A program made the position numbers and the translations under genes. The notes beneath the pieces were generated by a model. The model had not been told where the DNA came from, searched no databases, and saw nothing but the letters and a program-made list of their open reading frames with translations. Positions 55,155 through 64,000 of a stretch of 64,000 nt of DNA are shown here, one piece after another. The DNA is from Bacillota bacterium (GTDB lineage Bacteria; Bacillota; UBA4882; UBA8346). Location of the stretch: positions 33,765 through 97,764 of the forward strand of contig JAEZCE010000073.1 in assembly GCA_023429995.1 (NCBI GenBank), given 5' to 3'. How positions within the stretch are numbered: the first letter of the stretch is position 1; each line of letters starts with the position of its first letter.

Positions 55155-55572
55155 GATCTTTGGTTTGTAAATCCACAATTTACAAGGCTGTCCCCTTATA
55201 TCCGGAAAAAACTACCGGTGGACAAGTCCTTCACCCTCAAAACCCGGGCTTTGAAAAAGCAAAGAAGCTACTAAAAATGCTTATTTAGTAACTTCTTTGC
55301 TTTTCTTGACGGGCTAAGGAGGAGGATTTTCGTGAAAAATATTCTAGTGAAACTCCCATTTTAATAAAAAAACAACTTTAATTCGGTAACCCGGCCATCA
55401 TCACTCGATGTTCTTTTTCGAAACATCCAGCCTTAGATCCGTGGCTTTGCGTCTCCGGCTTTTACCGGATTTGCTATTCTCGTTAAGTTGTAAAAAATCA
55501 AAAAAATTCTTTTCGGGTTGTTTTTATTATACAACCGGATTTACGAATTGTATATGGTTAATTTAGCTTTTT
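55155..55572. other. Gap between the YvlD-like gene and polC
   Basis: About 420 bases, with a bidirectional terminator in the first third. Beyond that, the sequence is AT-rich without recognisable features. Confidence 0.6.
55259..55305. terminator. Bidirectional terminator between convergent genes
   Basis: A 17-bp near-perfect stem (55259-55275 with 55284-55300) has T tracts on both sides. It serves the YvlD-like gene (plus) and can also act on polC transcripts (minus). Confidence 0.85.
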
Positions 55573-58500
55573 TTACCCAAAAAGCGTTAATTGAGCAGAT
55601 TCCGTCATTCCCTGCAAACAGCCGTGATTTTGCAAAACCTCGATCACTGCGGAACTTAAACGGGCCCGGCTTTTAAGGTCTTCAATCGATAAGAAGGGAC
55701 CTTCCCGGCGGGCCGCCGCCAAATAATTGGCGGCATTTTCACCGAGTCCTTGCAAAGACGCCAAGGGAGGTAATAACCCTTCGGGAGTAATCACGAATTT
55801 CTGGGGGTCTGATCGATAAATATCCACCCGGATAAAACGAATTCCCCGTAACATCGATTCGAGCACCATTTCTAAAATAGTTTCCAGGTTCTTTTCTTTT
55901 TGGGTCGCATCGTTGCCCTTTTGACGAATCTCGGCCAAAGCGTTGCGCACCGCCCCTTCGCCATGGACTACTTTGTCGGCGTCGAATTCGTCGGCCCGAA
56001 CTGTGAAATAAGTGGCATAATAAGCCTCCGGATAATTAACCTTGAACCAGGCAATCCTGAAGGCCATCATTACATAAGCCACAGCGTGAGCCTTGGGAAA
56101 CATGTATTTGATCTTTAGACAGGAATCGATGTACCAATCGGGAACATCGTGCTCCTTCATGATCTTGATGTCATCTTCTTCCAGGCCCTTGCCTTTACGG
56201 ACTTTTTCCATGATCTTAAAGGACGTCTTGGGTGGTAAACCCCTAAAAATCAAATAGTTCATAATGTCGTCACGGGTACAAATGACTTCCTTCAAGGTAG
56301 CCGTGCCATTTCGAATCAAGTCCTGGGCATTGCCGAGCCAGACATTGGTTCCGTGGGATAATCCCGAGATCCGGACCAACTCGGCAAAGGTGGTCGGGTG
56401 GGTATCCTCGAGCATCTGGCGGACAAAACCGGTGCCAAACTCCGGAATTCCGAGGGTACCCAGGTCAAACCCCAACTGTTCCTCGGTAATCCCCAGCGGT
56501 TCCACGGTGGAAAAAATCTTCATGGTCGTGGGTTCGGCCATGGTTACGGTCCGGGGATCGATACCGGTCAAATCGTTCAGCATCCGGATAACCGTCGGAT
56601 CATCATGGCCCAAAATGTCAAGCTTTACGAGACGGCCTTCGAGGGCCCCGTGATATTCAAAATGAGTGGTGATCCAATCCGCCTTTTTATCATTGGCCGG
56701 GTACTGGATCGGGGTAAAGTTATATATCTCCTGGTCTTTGGGAACCACGTAAAGTCCGCCCGGATGTTGTCCGGTGGAGCGGCGTACCCCGGTACAACCT
56801 TTGGCCAACCGGCTCATTTCCGCCTGACGGAGGCGGATCCCCTTATCTTCCGTGTAACCTTTGACAAAACCGAAGGCCGTCTTATCGGCAAGCCCGGTCA
56901 CGGTACCGGCCCGGAACACAAAGCCTTTCCCGAAAATCTCTTCCGTGTATTTATGGATGATCGGTTGGTATTCACCGGAGAAATTCAAGTCGATATCAGG
57001 TTCCTTATCGCCCTCAAAACCCATAAAGGTCGCAAACGGAATATCTTGTCCATCCTTTATCAGAGGACGGCCGCATTGGGGACAGATTTTATCGGGCAGA
57101 TCCCATCCGGAAGCAATCTCCCCGGTCTCCTTAAACTCGCTGTATTTACACTCCGGACAGCGGTAATGGCCTGGTAACGGATTAACCTCAGTAATCTGGC
57201 ACATCGTTGCCACGAAGGAGGAACCGACCGAACCCCGGGAACCGACCAGATAACCGTCGTCCAATGATTTTTTCACCAGTTTTTGAGCGATCAAATATAA
57301 AACCGCATATCCATGCCCGATAATACTTTTCAATTCCCATTCCAGCCGCTCTTCCACCAGTTTGGGCAGGGGATCGCCGTATAATTCCTTCGCCTTGTCA
57401 TAGGACATATTCCGGATTTCATCCTCAGCGCCGGGAATTTGCGGCGGGGAAAACTGCTCCGGTAATGGCGAGACATTCTCGATTTGATCGAATATGAGAT
57501 GGGGGGCGGAAATTACCACTTTTTTGGCCAAATCATCCCCCAGATATGAAAACTCCCGCAACATCTCACTGGTAGTCCTGAAATAAAGCGGCGCTTGATT
57601 ATCGGCATCCTGGAATCCCTGTCCCATTAACAATATCCTGCGGTAAATCTCTTCATGGGGATGAAGAAAATGGACATCTCCCGTGGCCACCACGGGCTTA
57701 CCCAATTTGGACCCGAGTTCGATAATCTTTCTGTTATTATCCTGGAGTTCCTCAACCGACTTTACCCGGCCGGAATTGATTAAAAATTGGTTATTACCGT
57801 TGGGTTGAATTTCCAAATAATCGTAAAAATCTCCAATCTCCTCCAGCTTGCTTTCATCCGCTCCATCAAGAATCGCCTGGTAAAGTTCTCCCGCTTCGCA
57901 GGCGCTCCCGATAATCAAACCCTCCCGGAACTCCACCAATAGCGACCGGGGGATCCGCGGATGGCGGTAAAAATAACGGATATGGGAATCGGAAACCAGA
58001 CGGTAGAGATGTTTCATCCCCATCCGGTTCTTCACCAGAATAATGATATGATAAGTTTTAAGGTGTTCGACGCCGCTCTCCTTGACCAGTAAATTCAGAT
58101 CGGCCAGTCGTTCCAGTTTTCTTTCACTGAGTTTGTCCAATGCCTTGAGCAGGATATCTGCCGCGCACTGGGCATCGTCGGTGGCCCGGTGATGGTTTTG
58201 CAGCTTAATCCCGAGTTCCTTGGCGACATTGTTCAGCCGGTAACTCTTGAAATTCGGCCAGACCGACCGGGCCAGTCCCAAGGTATCCAGATAAACCGGG
58301 TCCGGCTTTTCGCCGAAAAACTGAAAATACTTGGCGGTGATGAAGCCGATATCGAAACGGGCGTTATGGGCCACCAGCACAGCGTCCCCGCAGAACTCCT
58401 TGAACCGCCCCAATACATCCTCCGGCAAGGGCGCGTCAACGACCATTTCCGGGGTAATGCCGGTCAATTTTTGAATCTCCTCCGAGATCGCTTTCCCGGG

Positions 58501-59901
58501 GCGGATCAGGGTGGAGAATTCCTCAACTCTCTCCCCATTTAAATATTTCACGGCGCCAATCTCCAATAAATCCTCTTTTTGGGGATTGAAACCGGTGGTT
58601 TCAATATCCAGCACTACATATGCGAGACCCTCAAGGGCCTCATCCGAGGCGCCGACCACGATCGGAACCCCATCATCCACTAAATAACCTTCCAGGCCAT
58701 AAATCACTTTAATGCCGGCCTTCTTGGCCACGCTGGCGACCTCCGGGAAGGAATGGACCACACCGTGATCGGTAACGGCAATGGCCGGATGACCCCACTT
58801 GGCAGCCAGCTTGATAGCCTCCGCCGCATCGACGGTAGCGTCCATGGCGCTCATTTTGGTATGTAAATGGAGTTCGATCCTTTTTTCTTCGGCCTCATCC
58901 TTCCTCTGATTAACGGATGAACTCGGCATGATATCCGAAACCAATATCACCAATTCCTTGGCATAAGGGTCAAACTGCAAATTACCGCGTAAGATCACCC
59001 ATGAGCCTTCACGAATCTTTTCCTCCAGATTGTCAACATTCCGGGGGAAAATTTTAAAGCTTATGGAATCGTTGTAATCGGTGATATCTCCCAAATAAAA
59101 TTTCTTGCCGGCTTTGGAAACCCTCGTTTCAAAGCGGAATACTTCCCCTTTTACAATCACTTGTTCCTCTTCATCATGAAGTTGCTTTAACGGAACAGGC
59201 TCACCGCTGAATTTTTTGCCGAGTATCACATCGGAGGAGCCGGAACTTGAACCCGAGCCTGATGATTTACCGGCTGCAGGAGAGGTGACATGAGCTACCG
59301 ATTTGGCAACCGCCTTGGCAAAAGCCTCATCCTCCCGGCGGCGATCATCCTCAAAAGCCGGTTCGCCGAAGTCGCCTACTTCAAAACTGAGCTTTAAGTC
59401 TTCAAAGACGATTTCCTGAATTAGTTCCCCCAGTTCACTACTGCGCGCCGATAAATAATCCACCCCGGTCCGGTTACGGACCTGGATTTCCAGGAGATTT
59501 CCGGGCAATAACCGGTACTTGGCTTCGATAAGCCAGCCATTGCTGCCGGGAAATTTGGCGGCGGCGGACTGTAAAATTTTCTCCCATTTCTGCTGTAAAC
59601 GCTCTTCCAAGGGAGGTAAATTCCGGGGACACAAAATTTTCAAATGGACCTTGGAAAGGCCCAATACCATTGACACGATAGCTTTTTCCAATTCCTCTTT
59701 TTGAGCGGGCAAAAGATCATTTTTTAACACCAGGGCAATTTCCCATGATGAATCCTTGGTATTGACCAGGATTTGGGAAACTAACCCTTCTTCCAGGACA
59801 GGTTCGATGGGAAAAGAAAAAGGGACCGTTTCAATCCCTTTAAATGCACGCAAGGAACGGTTATCCGGTTTGATTACATATTGTTCCGGCAGTGCCGACA
59901 T
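55573..59901 (-). CDS. polC: DNA polymerase III subunit alpha, Gram-positive type PolC
   Basis: The 1442-residue replicative polymerase. In order: an N-terminal region, an OB fold near 230-330, a PHP domain (RIELHLHTKMSAMD near 342) that is interrupted by the proofreading exonuclease (VVLDIETTGF near 430), the rest of the PHP domain, the zinc site CPECKYSEF and CPQCGRP near 917-945, and the polymerase domain with EPDIDLNFS near 967. An AAAGGAGTC site precedes the ATG. The gene lies 33 bases downstream of proS, a common arrangement in Bacillota. Confidence 0.98.
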   Translation of the reverse strand: MSALPEQYVIKPDNRSLRAFKGIETVPFSFPIEPVLEEGLVSQILVNTKDSSWEIALVLKNDLLPAQKEELEKAIVSMVLGLSKVHLKILCPRNLPPLEERLQQKWEKILQSAAAKFPGSNGWLIEAKYRLLPGNLLEIQVRNRTGVDYLSARSSELGELIQEIVFEDLKLSFEVGDFGEPAFEDDRRREDEAFAKAVAKSVAHVTSPAAGKSSGSGSSSGSSDVILGKKFSGEPVPLKQLHDEEEQVIVKGEVFRFETRVSKAGKKFYLGDITDYNDSISFKIFPRNVDNLEEKIREGSWVILRGNLQFDPYAKELVILVSDIMPSSSVNQRKDEAEEKRIELHLHTKMSAMDATVDAAEAIKLAAKWGHPAIAVTDHGVVHSFPEVASVAKKAGIKVIYGLEGYLVDDGVPIVVGASDEALEGLAYVVLDIETTGFNPQKEDLLEIGAVKYLNGERVEEFSTLIRPGKAISEEIQKLTGITPEMVVDAPLPEDVLGRFKEFCGDAVLVAHNARFDIGFITAKYFQFFGEKPDPVYLDTLGLARSVWPNFKSYRLNNVAKELGIKLQNHHRATDDAQCAADILLKALDKLSERKLERLADLNLLVKESGVEHLKTYHIIILVKNRMGMKHLYRLVSDSHIRYFYRHPRIPRSLLVEFREGLIIGSACEAGELYQAILDGADESKLEEIGDFYDYLEIQPNGNNQFLINSGRVKSVEELQDNNRKIIELGSKLGKPVVATGDVHFLHPHEEIYRRILLMGQGFQDADNQAPLYFRTTSEMLREFSYLGDDLAKKVVISAPHLIFDQIENVSPLPEQFSPPQIPGAEDEIRNMSYDKAKELYGDPLPKLVEERLEWELKSIIGHGYAVLYLIAQKLVKKSLDDGYLVGSRGSVGSSFVATMCQITEVNPLPGHYRCPECKYSEFKETGEIASGWDLPDKICPQCGRPLIKDGQDIPFATFMGFEGDKEPDIDLNFSGEYQPIIHKYTEEIFGKGFVFRAGTVTGLADKTAFGFVKGYTEDKGIRLRQAEMSRLAKGCTGVRRSTGQHPGGLYVVPKDQEIYNFTPIQYPANDKKADWITTHFEYHGALEGRLVKLDILGHDDPTVIRMLNDLTGIDPRTVTMAEPTTMKIFSTVEPLGITEEQLGFDLGTLGIPEFGTGFVRQMLEDTHPTTFAELVRISGLSHGTNVWLGNAQDLIRNGTATLKEVICTRDDIMNYLIFRGLPPKTSFKIMEKVRKGKGLEEDDIKIMKEHDVPDWYIDSCLKIKYMFPKAHAVAYVMMAFRIAWFKVNYPEAYYATYFTVRADEFDADKVVHGEGAVRNALAEIRQKGNDATQKEKNLETILEMVLESMLRGIRFIRVDIYRSDPQKFVITPEGLLPPLASLQGLGENAANYLAAARREGPFLSIEDLKSRARLSSAVIEVLQNHGCLQGMTESAQLTLFG

Positions 59902-59934
59902 AGTAAAGACTCCTTTTTAAAACAGTTGAAAATC

Positions 59935-61647
59935 TCAATTATTTTCTGCCAAACTTTTTTCAATAAAGGCTTGGGCTTTTTCCACCACTTGATCCAGGGG
60001 CCAGCGTTCTTCAGCGCCGGTTTGTCTGTATTTGATCTCCGCTTCCCCTTGGGCGAGACTCTTGGGACCGATGGTGATCCGGAGCGGAATTCCGATCAGA
60101 TCGGCGTCCTTAAACTTCACACCCGGTCTTTCATCCCGGTCGTCCAATAAAACTTCAACTTTGGCATCATTAAGTTTTTGATATAACTCCTCCGCGACCG
60201 GCAATTGTTCCGGATTCACCGCGATGACGTGAACTTGATAAGGGGCAATCGCCATCGGCCATTGAATGCCGTTGGAGTCGTAATTTTGTTCGATTGCGGC
60301 CGCCATCGTCCGGCTGACGCCGATACCGTAGCATCCCATGACCATCAGTTGGGACTGGCCTTTCTCATCCAGATAGGACGCGCCCAAAGCTTTGCTGTAT
60401 TTCGTGCCGAGTTTAAAGATTTGCCCAGCTTCAATCCCTCTTACTTCTTTCAAATGGCCTTCACAATGGGGGCAAGTTTCACCGGCCATGGCCGTTCTCA
60501 AATCGGTATAGGCAACTTTCTTAAAATCGCGCGCCGGCTCCACGTTCTTCAAGTGAAATTCGGCTTCATTGGCGCCTACAACCACCCCATGCATTTCTTG
60601 AACCAGATTGTCCCCGACGATTTTAATGCGTTCATCAAGATTTACCGGTCCCACATAACCCACAGGCAGGCCAAAAACCTCCGCCAATTCTTCGGGAGGG
60701 GCCAGGTATAACTTCTTGCAATTCAGGAAATTGGCCAGTTTGATCTCGTTCACTTGATCGTTACCCCGGACCAAAACCGCCACATAACCCTCGCCCGTAC
60801 CATAAAAAAGCGTTTTGACGGTATTTTCCGGAGCAATTTCTAAAAACGAACAGACCTCATCGATGGTTTTATAACCGGGAGTATTAACTTTCTCCAGGTC
60901 TTTTTGGTCCGCGGCAACATCACCCGGCACTCTGGAAATTGCCTTTTCAACATCGGCCGCATAATTACAGGTGTCGCAATAAAGGACCAGCGCCTCTCCG
61001 GCCTCGGCCAGAACCATGAATTCCTGGCTGCTGTTGCCGCCGATCGCTCCGGAGTCGGCGTCCACCGGGCGGAACTTCAAACCGCAGCGGGTGAAAATCT
61101 TGGTATAGGCCCGGTACATGGCCTGATAACTTTCTTCCAAACCAGCCTCATCCAAATCAAAGGAGTACAGGTCTTTCATAATGAATTCCCTGCCCCGCAT
61201 CAATCCGAAACGGGGCCGGGTTTCATCCCGGTATTTATTTTGAATTTGGTATAAACGCAAGGGCAAATCCCGGTAAGAACGGACTTCATTTTTAACAATC
61301 GTGGTGATCAGTTCCTCGTGGGTCGGCCCTAAACAAAACTCGCGGTGATGGCGGTCTTTCAAACGGAACATTTCATCGCCATAAACATCCCAGCGGCCGC
61401 TTTGTTTCCAGATCTCAGCCGGTTGGGTTATCGGCATGGCCAATTCCTGACCGTCTTCCCGCTCCATCTCCTCCCGGACGATTTTGGAAATTTTACTTAA
61501 AATCCGCCAAGCCAGCGGCAAATAAGTATACATCCCCGCCGCCGACTTCCGGATCATTCCCGCCCGCAGCATCAATTGGTGGCTGACCACTTCAGCTTCA
61601 GCCGGAACTTCCCTGAGTGTCGGTGCAAATAATTTGGATTGACGCAA
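59935..61647 (-). CDS. proS: Prolyl-tRNA synthetase, bacterial type
   Basis: A 570-residue class II synthetase with the editing (INS) domain. The N-terminal MRQSKLFAPTLREVP, motif 2 YRDETRPRFGLMRGREF and motif 3 GCYGIGVSRTMAA are clear, and the C-terminal anticodon-binding domain is intact. It charges tRNA-Pro and removes mischarged alanine. It starts at TTG 61647 behind GGAGGTT. The order ispG-proS-polC is found in many Bacillota. Confidence 0.97.
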   Translation of the reverse strand: MRQSKLFAPTLREVPAEAEVVSHQLMLRAGMIRKSAAGMYTYLPLAWRILSKISKIVREEMEREDGQELAMPITQPAEIWKQSGRWDVYGDEMFRLKDRHHREFCLGPTHEELITTIVKNEVRSYRDLPLRLYQIQNKYRDETRPRFGLMRGREFIMKDLYSFDLDEAGLEESYQAMYRAYTKIFTRCGLKFRPVDADSGAIGGNSSQEFMVLAEAGEALVLYCDTCNYAADVEKAISRVPGDVAADQKDLEKVNTPGYKTIDEVCSFLEIAPENTVKTLFYGTGEGYVAVLVRGNDQVNEIKLANFLNCKKLYLAPPEELAEVFGLPVGYVGPVNLDERIKIVGDNLVQEMHGVVVGANEAEFHLKNVEPARDFKKVAYTDLRTAMAGETCPHCEGHLKEVRGIEAGQIFKLGTKYSKALGASYLDEKGQSQLMVMGCYGIGVSRTMAAAIEQNYDSNGIQWPMAIAPYQVHVIAVNPEQLPVAEELYQKLNDAKVEVLLDDRDERPGVKFKDADLIGIPLRITIGPKSLAQGEAEIKYRQTGAEERWPLDQVVEKAQAFIEKSLAENN

Positions 61648-61706
61648 TAGAATAACCTCCGTTTTTTCGCTGTATAGGGTAAATATATATTTTGAATGCC
61701 TAATTA

Positions 61707-61796
61707 CGACTCACCCCCCTACGTTCGATCTTGCATACTGCGACTCTTAAGCCTTCCCCCTCTCTCGAGAGAGAGGGGGACCAAGGGGGTGAGTCG
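61707..61796. repeat. Nested palindromic REP-like element
   Basis: Outer arms CGACTCACCCCC and GGGGGTGAGTCG (61707-61718, 61785-61796) are perfect. Inside lies a perfect 24-bp palindrome at 61756-61779 of C5, TCTCTC, GAGAGA, G5 type. It lies between ispG and proS and may act as a transcript hairpin. Confidence 0.7.
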
Positions 61797-61853
61797 CTTT
61801 TAGATATCTTAAAGTGAACAGAATTCAGTGTCACAATTTATTTCAACCAGCAT

Positions 61854-62927
61854 TCACTTTTCGATCTCACTTGGAAGTAATTTCTCCAACTCTTCCTTTA
61901 GCGCCGCCACAATCTGGTCTTCCGGCACTTTTTTAATGATTTCTCCCTTACGGAAAATCAAGCCTTCCCCTTTTCCTCCGGCCACACCCAGATCGGCCTC
62001 GCGGGCTTCTCCCGGTCCATTGACCGCGCAGCCCATGACTGCGATTTTAATTGGTTTATGAATACCGGCGGCCAATTGTTCCACCTTGGAGGCCAGAGAT
62101 TCCAAATCCACTTGGGTGCGGCCGCAAGTAGGGCAGGAGACCACGGTGGCTCCAAAACTTCGTAATTGCATGGCTTGTAAAATATCTTGTCCCACCGCGA
62201 CCTCGCGCAAAGGGTCGCCGGTTAAGGAAACTCGTAAGGTATCGCCAAGTCCCTCCCAAAGTAAAGCCCCTAAACCTACCGCCGAACGGATCGAACCCTT
62301 ATACCAGGTTCCGGCTTCGGTGATCCCGATATGGAACGGGTAATCACACTGCTGGGCCAGGAGTTGATAGGCTTCAATTGTAGATGGGACTGAAGAAGCT
62401 TTTAAGGAAATTACAATGTCCGTAAAATCAGCATCTTCGAGCATCCGAATGTGTCGGAGGGCGCTTTCCACCATGGCTTCAGGCGCAGGACCGTGAAATT
62501 TCTCCAGAAGATCTTTCTCCAAAGAACCGGCATTGACTCCGATCCGGATCGGAATCTTTCTCTCTTTGGCCTTACCGGCCAATAATTTAACCCGATCCGC
62601 GCCCCCGATATTGCCGGGGTTGATTCGCAATTTACCGATACCCGCGGCAATAGCCGTCAGGGCCAGACGGTAATCGAAATGAATGTCTGCCACCAGCGGC
62701 ACAGCGGAGTTTTCACAAAAAAAGCTTAAATTATCGGCAGCTTCGCTGTCGGGAACGGCCAGCCGGACGATTTCACAACCGGCATCGCTTAATTCATGGA
62801 TCTGGTTCAGGGTCGCTTTCCGGTCCCGGGTATCGGTATTAGTCATGGATTGAATCGTAATCGGGCTATCGCCACCGATAGCAAGCGGCCCGACCTGAAC
62901 TACTTGGGTCATACGGCGTGCTTTCAT
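61854..62927 (-). CDS. ispG: 4-hydroxy-3-methylbut-2-enyl diphosphate synthase (IspG)
   Basis: IspG uses a 4Fe-4S cluster to convert methylerythritol cyclodiphosphate to HMBPP in the non-mevalonate isoprenoid pathway. The cluster ligands are in CPTCGRTQVD and in MGCAVNGPGEA. The PITIQSMTNTDT start of the fold and GINAGSL-type RIGVNAGSLEKDL are typical. I chose the ATG at 62927 (357 residues), with an AAAGG at slightly long distance; the frame extends 26 codons more. It is upstream of proS. Confidence 0.94.
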   Translation of the reverse strand: MKARRMTQVVQVGPLAIGGDSPITIQSMTNTDTRDRKATLNQIHELSDAGCEIVRLAVPDSEAADNLSFFCENSAVPLVADIHFDYRLALTAIAAGIGKLRINPGNIGGADRVKLLAGKAKERKIPIRIGVNAGSLEKDLLEKFHGPAPEAMVESALRHIRMLEDADFTDIVISLKASSVPSTIEAYQLLAQQCDYPFHIGITEAGTWYKGSIRSAVGLGALLWEGLGDTLRVSLTGDPLREVAVGQDILQAMQLRSFGATVVSCPTCGRTQVDLESLASKVEQLAAGIHKPIKIAVMGCAVNGPGEAREADLGVAGGKGEGLIFRKGEIIKKVPEDQIVAALKEELEKLLPSEIEK

Positions 62928-63142
62928 TTTTTTCCAGGTAACCTTTCTTTTTCTGTAACGATTATACCATTCATACCGGGAGAAGTTAAGGGTGGGATTG
63001 GGCATTTTTTGGGACAGTTTTTTATTTCAACCGATGCCCTGGGCGAAAGGAAAAGGCAATCAGCTGTTTCCTGGATGCAATAAAAAAAGAATTTCCCCAA
63101 CTCTCCCCTCCAGTTACTTAAATGCCGGTAGCTGGCAGTTTG

Positions 63143-63200
63143 CTTCTCCCCTCCCTTTGACTGCCGGACACAATTGCGCTAAAGGGAGGGGAAGTTTTTT
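63143..63200 (+). repeat. Inverted repeat CTTCTCCCCTCCCTTT / AAAGGGAGGGGAAG, copy 1
   Basis: Arms 63143-63158 and 63181-63194 are followed by TTTTTT, so it could stop plus-strand transcription. The arms are repeated at 63306. Confidence 0.6.
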
Positions 63201-63305
63201 ATATTACAGGTTTACCAAAAAGGGGACCCAAATCTTGGTCATCTTCAAGGTATCATCGAAGACTTTCCAATCAAAAAATGTCGCTATATACTGCATTATC
63301 CGACC

Positions 63306-63354
63306 TTCCCCTCCCTTTCCCAGTTTTTTTAGCTATCAGTCAAAGGGAGGGGAA
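63306..63354. repeat. Inverted repeat TTCCCCTCCCTTT / AAAGGGAGGGGAA, copy 2
   Basis: A perfect 13-bp inverted repeat (63306-63318, 63342-63354) with the same arms as the copy at 63143 but a different loop. Confidence 0.6.
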
Positions 63355-63407
63355 TTGCTGCCATTTTCTCTGGCCGATCAGGTTACTGTTGGGGTGAGTC
63401 GGGGATT

Positions 63408-63713
63408 TCAAACTTTTATCTTCTCAACCCCTCGCGCTACCATCGCCACCCAATATCCAATCGACATTCCGTCCATCAGCGCCGCGTTGTAGATCAGCTC
63501 GTCCTGGCGGCAGATCTGCGCAAACCAGACGTCGTCGTACTCCTCCAGCAATGCTTTGTCTTCCAGCGGTAATTTGGCGGCGGCCAGCTCCAGTAACTGA
63601 TTTGGGCGCTCGCCTAAGTTTTTGTATTCGGGGTCGGCTTCAGCCTCGCCAGTGATTTGGTCCAGCCGGTCGAGGATCAATTTTTTGATGCCGAGGTCTT
63701 TGTCGGTGAGCAT
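63408..63713 (-). CDS. Small hypothetical protein
   Basis: A 101-residue soluble, acidic, helical protein. A central segment (PNQLLELAAAKLPLEDKALLEEYDD) followed by a helix with YNAALMDGMSIGYW resembles small clostridial proteins of the DUF6809 type in layout, which I cannot verify. An AGGGAGGT site precedes the ATG, supporting expression. Function unknown. Confidence 0.65.
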   Translation of the reverse strand: MLTDKDLGIKKLILDRLDQITGEAEADPEYKNLGERPNQLLELAAAKLPLEDKALLEEYDDVWFAQICRQDELIYNAALMDGMSIGYWVAMVARGVEKIKV

Positions 63714-63846
63714 GGGGTATACCTCCCTTATAGTAAGTTTGAAGAGTGAAGGTCTAAGTTCGAAGTTTGAAATTTAAACCTTTTTCGACTTTAATTTCTT
63801 GATAAATGAATGCCGATTTTTCCTGTCCACGGATTCCACCGGCTGG

Positions 63847-63876
63847 GATACTTTTGGAGCGGCCCAAAAGTATCCA
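63847..63876. repeat. Palindrome GGATACTTTTGG / CCAAAAGTATCC
   Basis: A perfect 12-bp inverted repeat with a six-base loop (AGCGGC), with CCAAAAG continuing to the right. It lies about 70 bases from the presumed intron end. Confidence 0.7.
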
Positions 63877-63943
63877 AAAGGCCGCCGAAACCTACGGATT
63901 TCGGTCTTCCCTTTATTCATCCAGGGTTTTTAGTGGGTCTTCG

Positions 63944-64000
63944 GTCGAGTAGGCAGAGCCTCACGGCTCTTACCCCTCAAAGAACCGTGCTTGCACTATT
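63944..64000 (-). mobile_element. Group II intron, 3' end (partial, continues beyond the window)
   Basis: Read on the minus strand from the right edge, GCAAGCACGGTTC matches the 3' half of group II intron domain V. It is followed by a hairpin with AGAGCC / GGCTCT arms and a GTGA loop, then CTACTCGAC with the expected bulged branch-point A, as in domain VI and the 3' splice site. The rest of the intron, including any reverse transcriptase gene, would lie beyond 64000. The boundary at 63944 is approximate. Confidence 0.65.

Larger units (their letters stand above)
62928..63407. other. Gap upstream of ispG with inverted repeats
   Basis: 480 bases. A plus-strand hairpin with T tract at 63143-63200 and a related inverted repeat at 63306-63354 are the only features; they are listed separately. 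Confidence 0.6.

Noticed and set aside
56398..57177. 259-codon plus-strand ORF opposite polC
   Set aside because: It lies wholly within polC, has no ribosome site and no family resemblance; a shadow frame.
61648..61853. T-box leader upstream of proS
   Set aside because: This gap lies downstream of ispG and ahead of proS, but no GGTGGNACCGCG-like T-box sequence was found.

Overview
The window looks like a chromosomal segment of an endospore-forming member of the Bacillota (Firmicutes), probably an anaerobic clostridium-like carbohydrate degrader. The evidence is three sporulation genes (spoIVA, a yunB-type gene, a pdaB-type deacetylase), a Gram-positive PolC, LonA, MutS2, and the conserved block DUF512-der-plsY-gpsA-spoIVA-hup followed further along by polC-proS-ispG. 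Shine-Dalgarno sites are strong and TTG or GTG starts are frequent. The species cannot be named from sequence alone. Most genes lie on the minus strand.

Layout. Positions 1-15 kb hold housekeeping and accessory genes: an NAD-dependent epimerase, two HAD phosphatases and a NUDIX hydrolase; the mtnN-luxS activated-methyl-cycle pair; a class I aminotransferase; 6-phosphofructokinase; an orphan RfaE2-type nucleotidyltransferase; a PAP2 phosphatase; an M20 peptidase; an HD hydrolase; YunB; and a class A PBP.

Positions 15-38 kb form a carbohydrate island of two ABC/two-component modules. Module A is SBP-permease-permease-beta-mannosidase (GH2)-MDR polyol dehydrogenase-D-lyxose isomerase, divergent from a YesM/YesN-type kinase and regulator. 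Module B is alpha-L-rhamnosidase (GH78)-SBP-permease-permease-YesM-YesN, preceded by a secreted GH5 cellulase with a CBM2. The two regulators converge tail to tail at 26.2 kb. Neither module has an ATPase, which suggests a shared MsmX/MsiK-type ATPase encoded elsewhere. A plausible route in module A is mannoside import, mannose release, then mannose-fructose isomerisation, feeding glycolysis.

Positions 38-63 kb carry core genes: mutS2, lon, an ABC-F ATPase, signal peptidase I, pdaB-like, hup, spoIVA, gpsA, plsY, der, a DUF512 radical-SAM-like protein, a small unknown, a 4-TM membrane protein, polC, proS and ispG. The last kilobase has inverted repeats, a small unknown gene and, at the right edge, what looks like the 3' end of a group II intron that continues outside the window.

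Noncoding structure is rich: several clear rho-independent terminators, hairpins between each SBP gene and its permease genes, a 21-bp minisatellite, dispersed CTCTGCGTCTCTGTGG-type repeats, REP-like nested palindromes, and a three-hairpin candidate structured RNA or terminator after the cellulase gene. No tRNA, rRNA, CRISPR array or complete insertion sequence was seen. The strongest leads for something new are the mirrored sugar modules with their palindrome and paired hairpins, the heptad-coding minisatellite, and the three-hairpin element.
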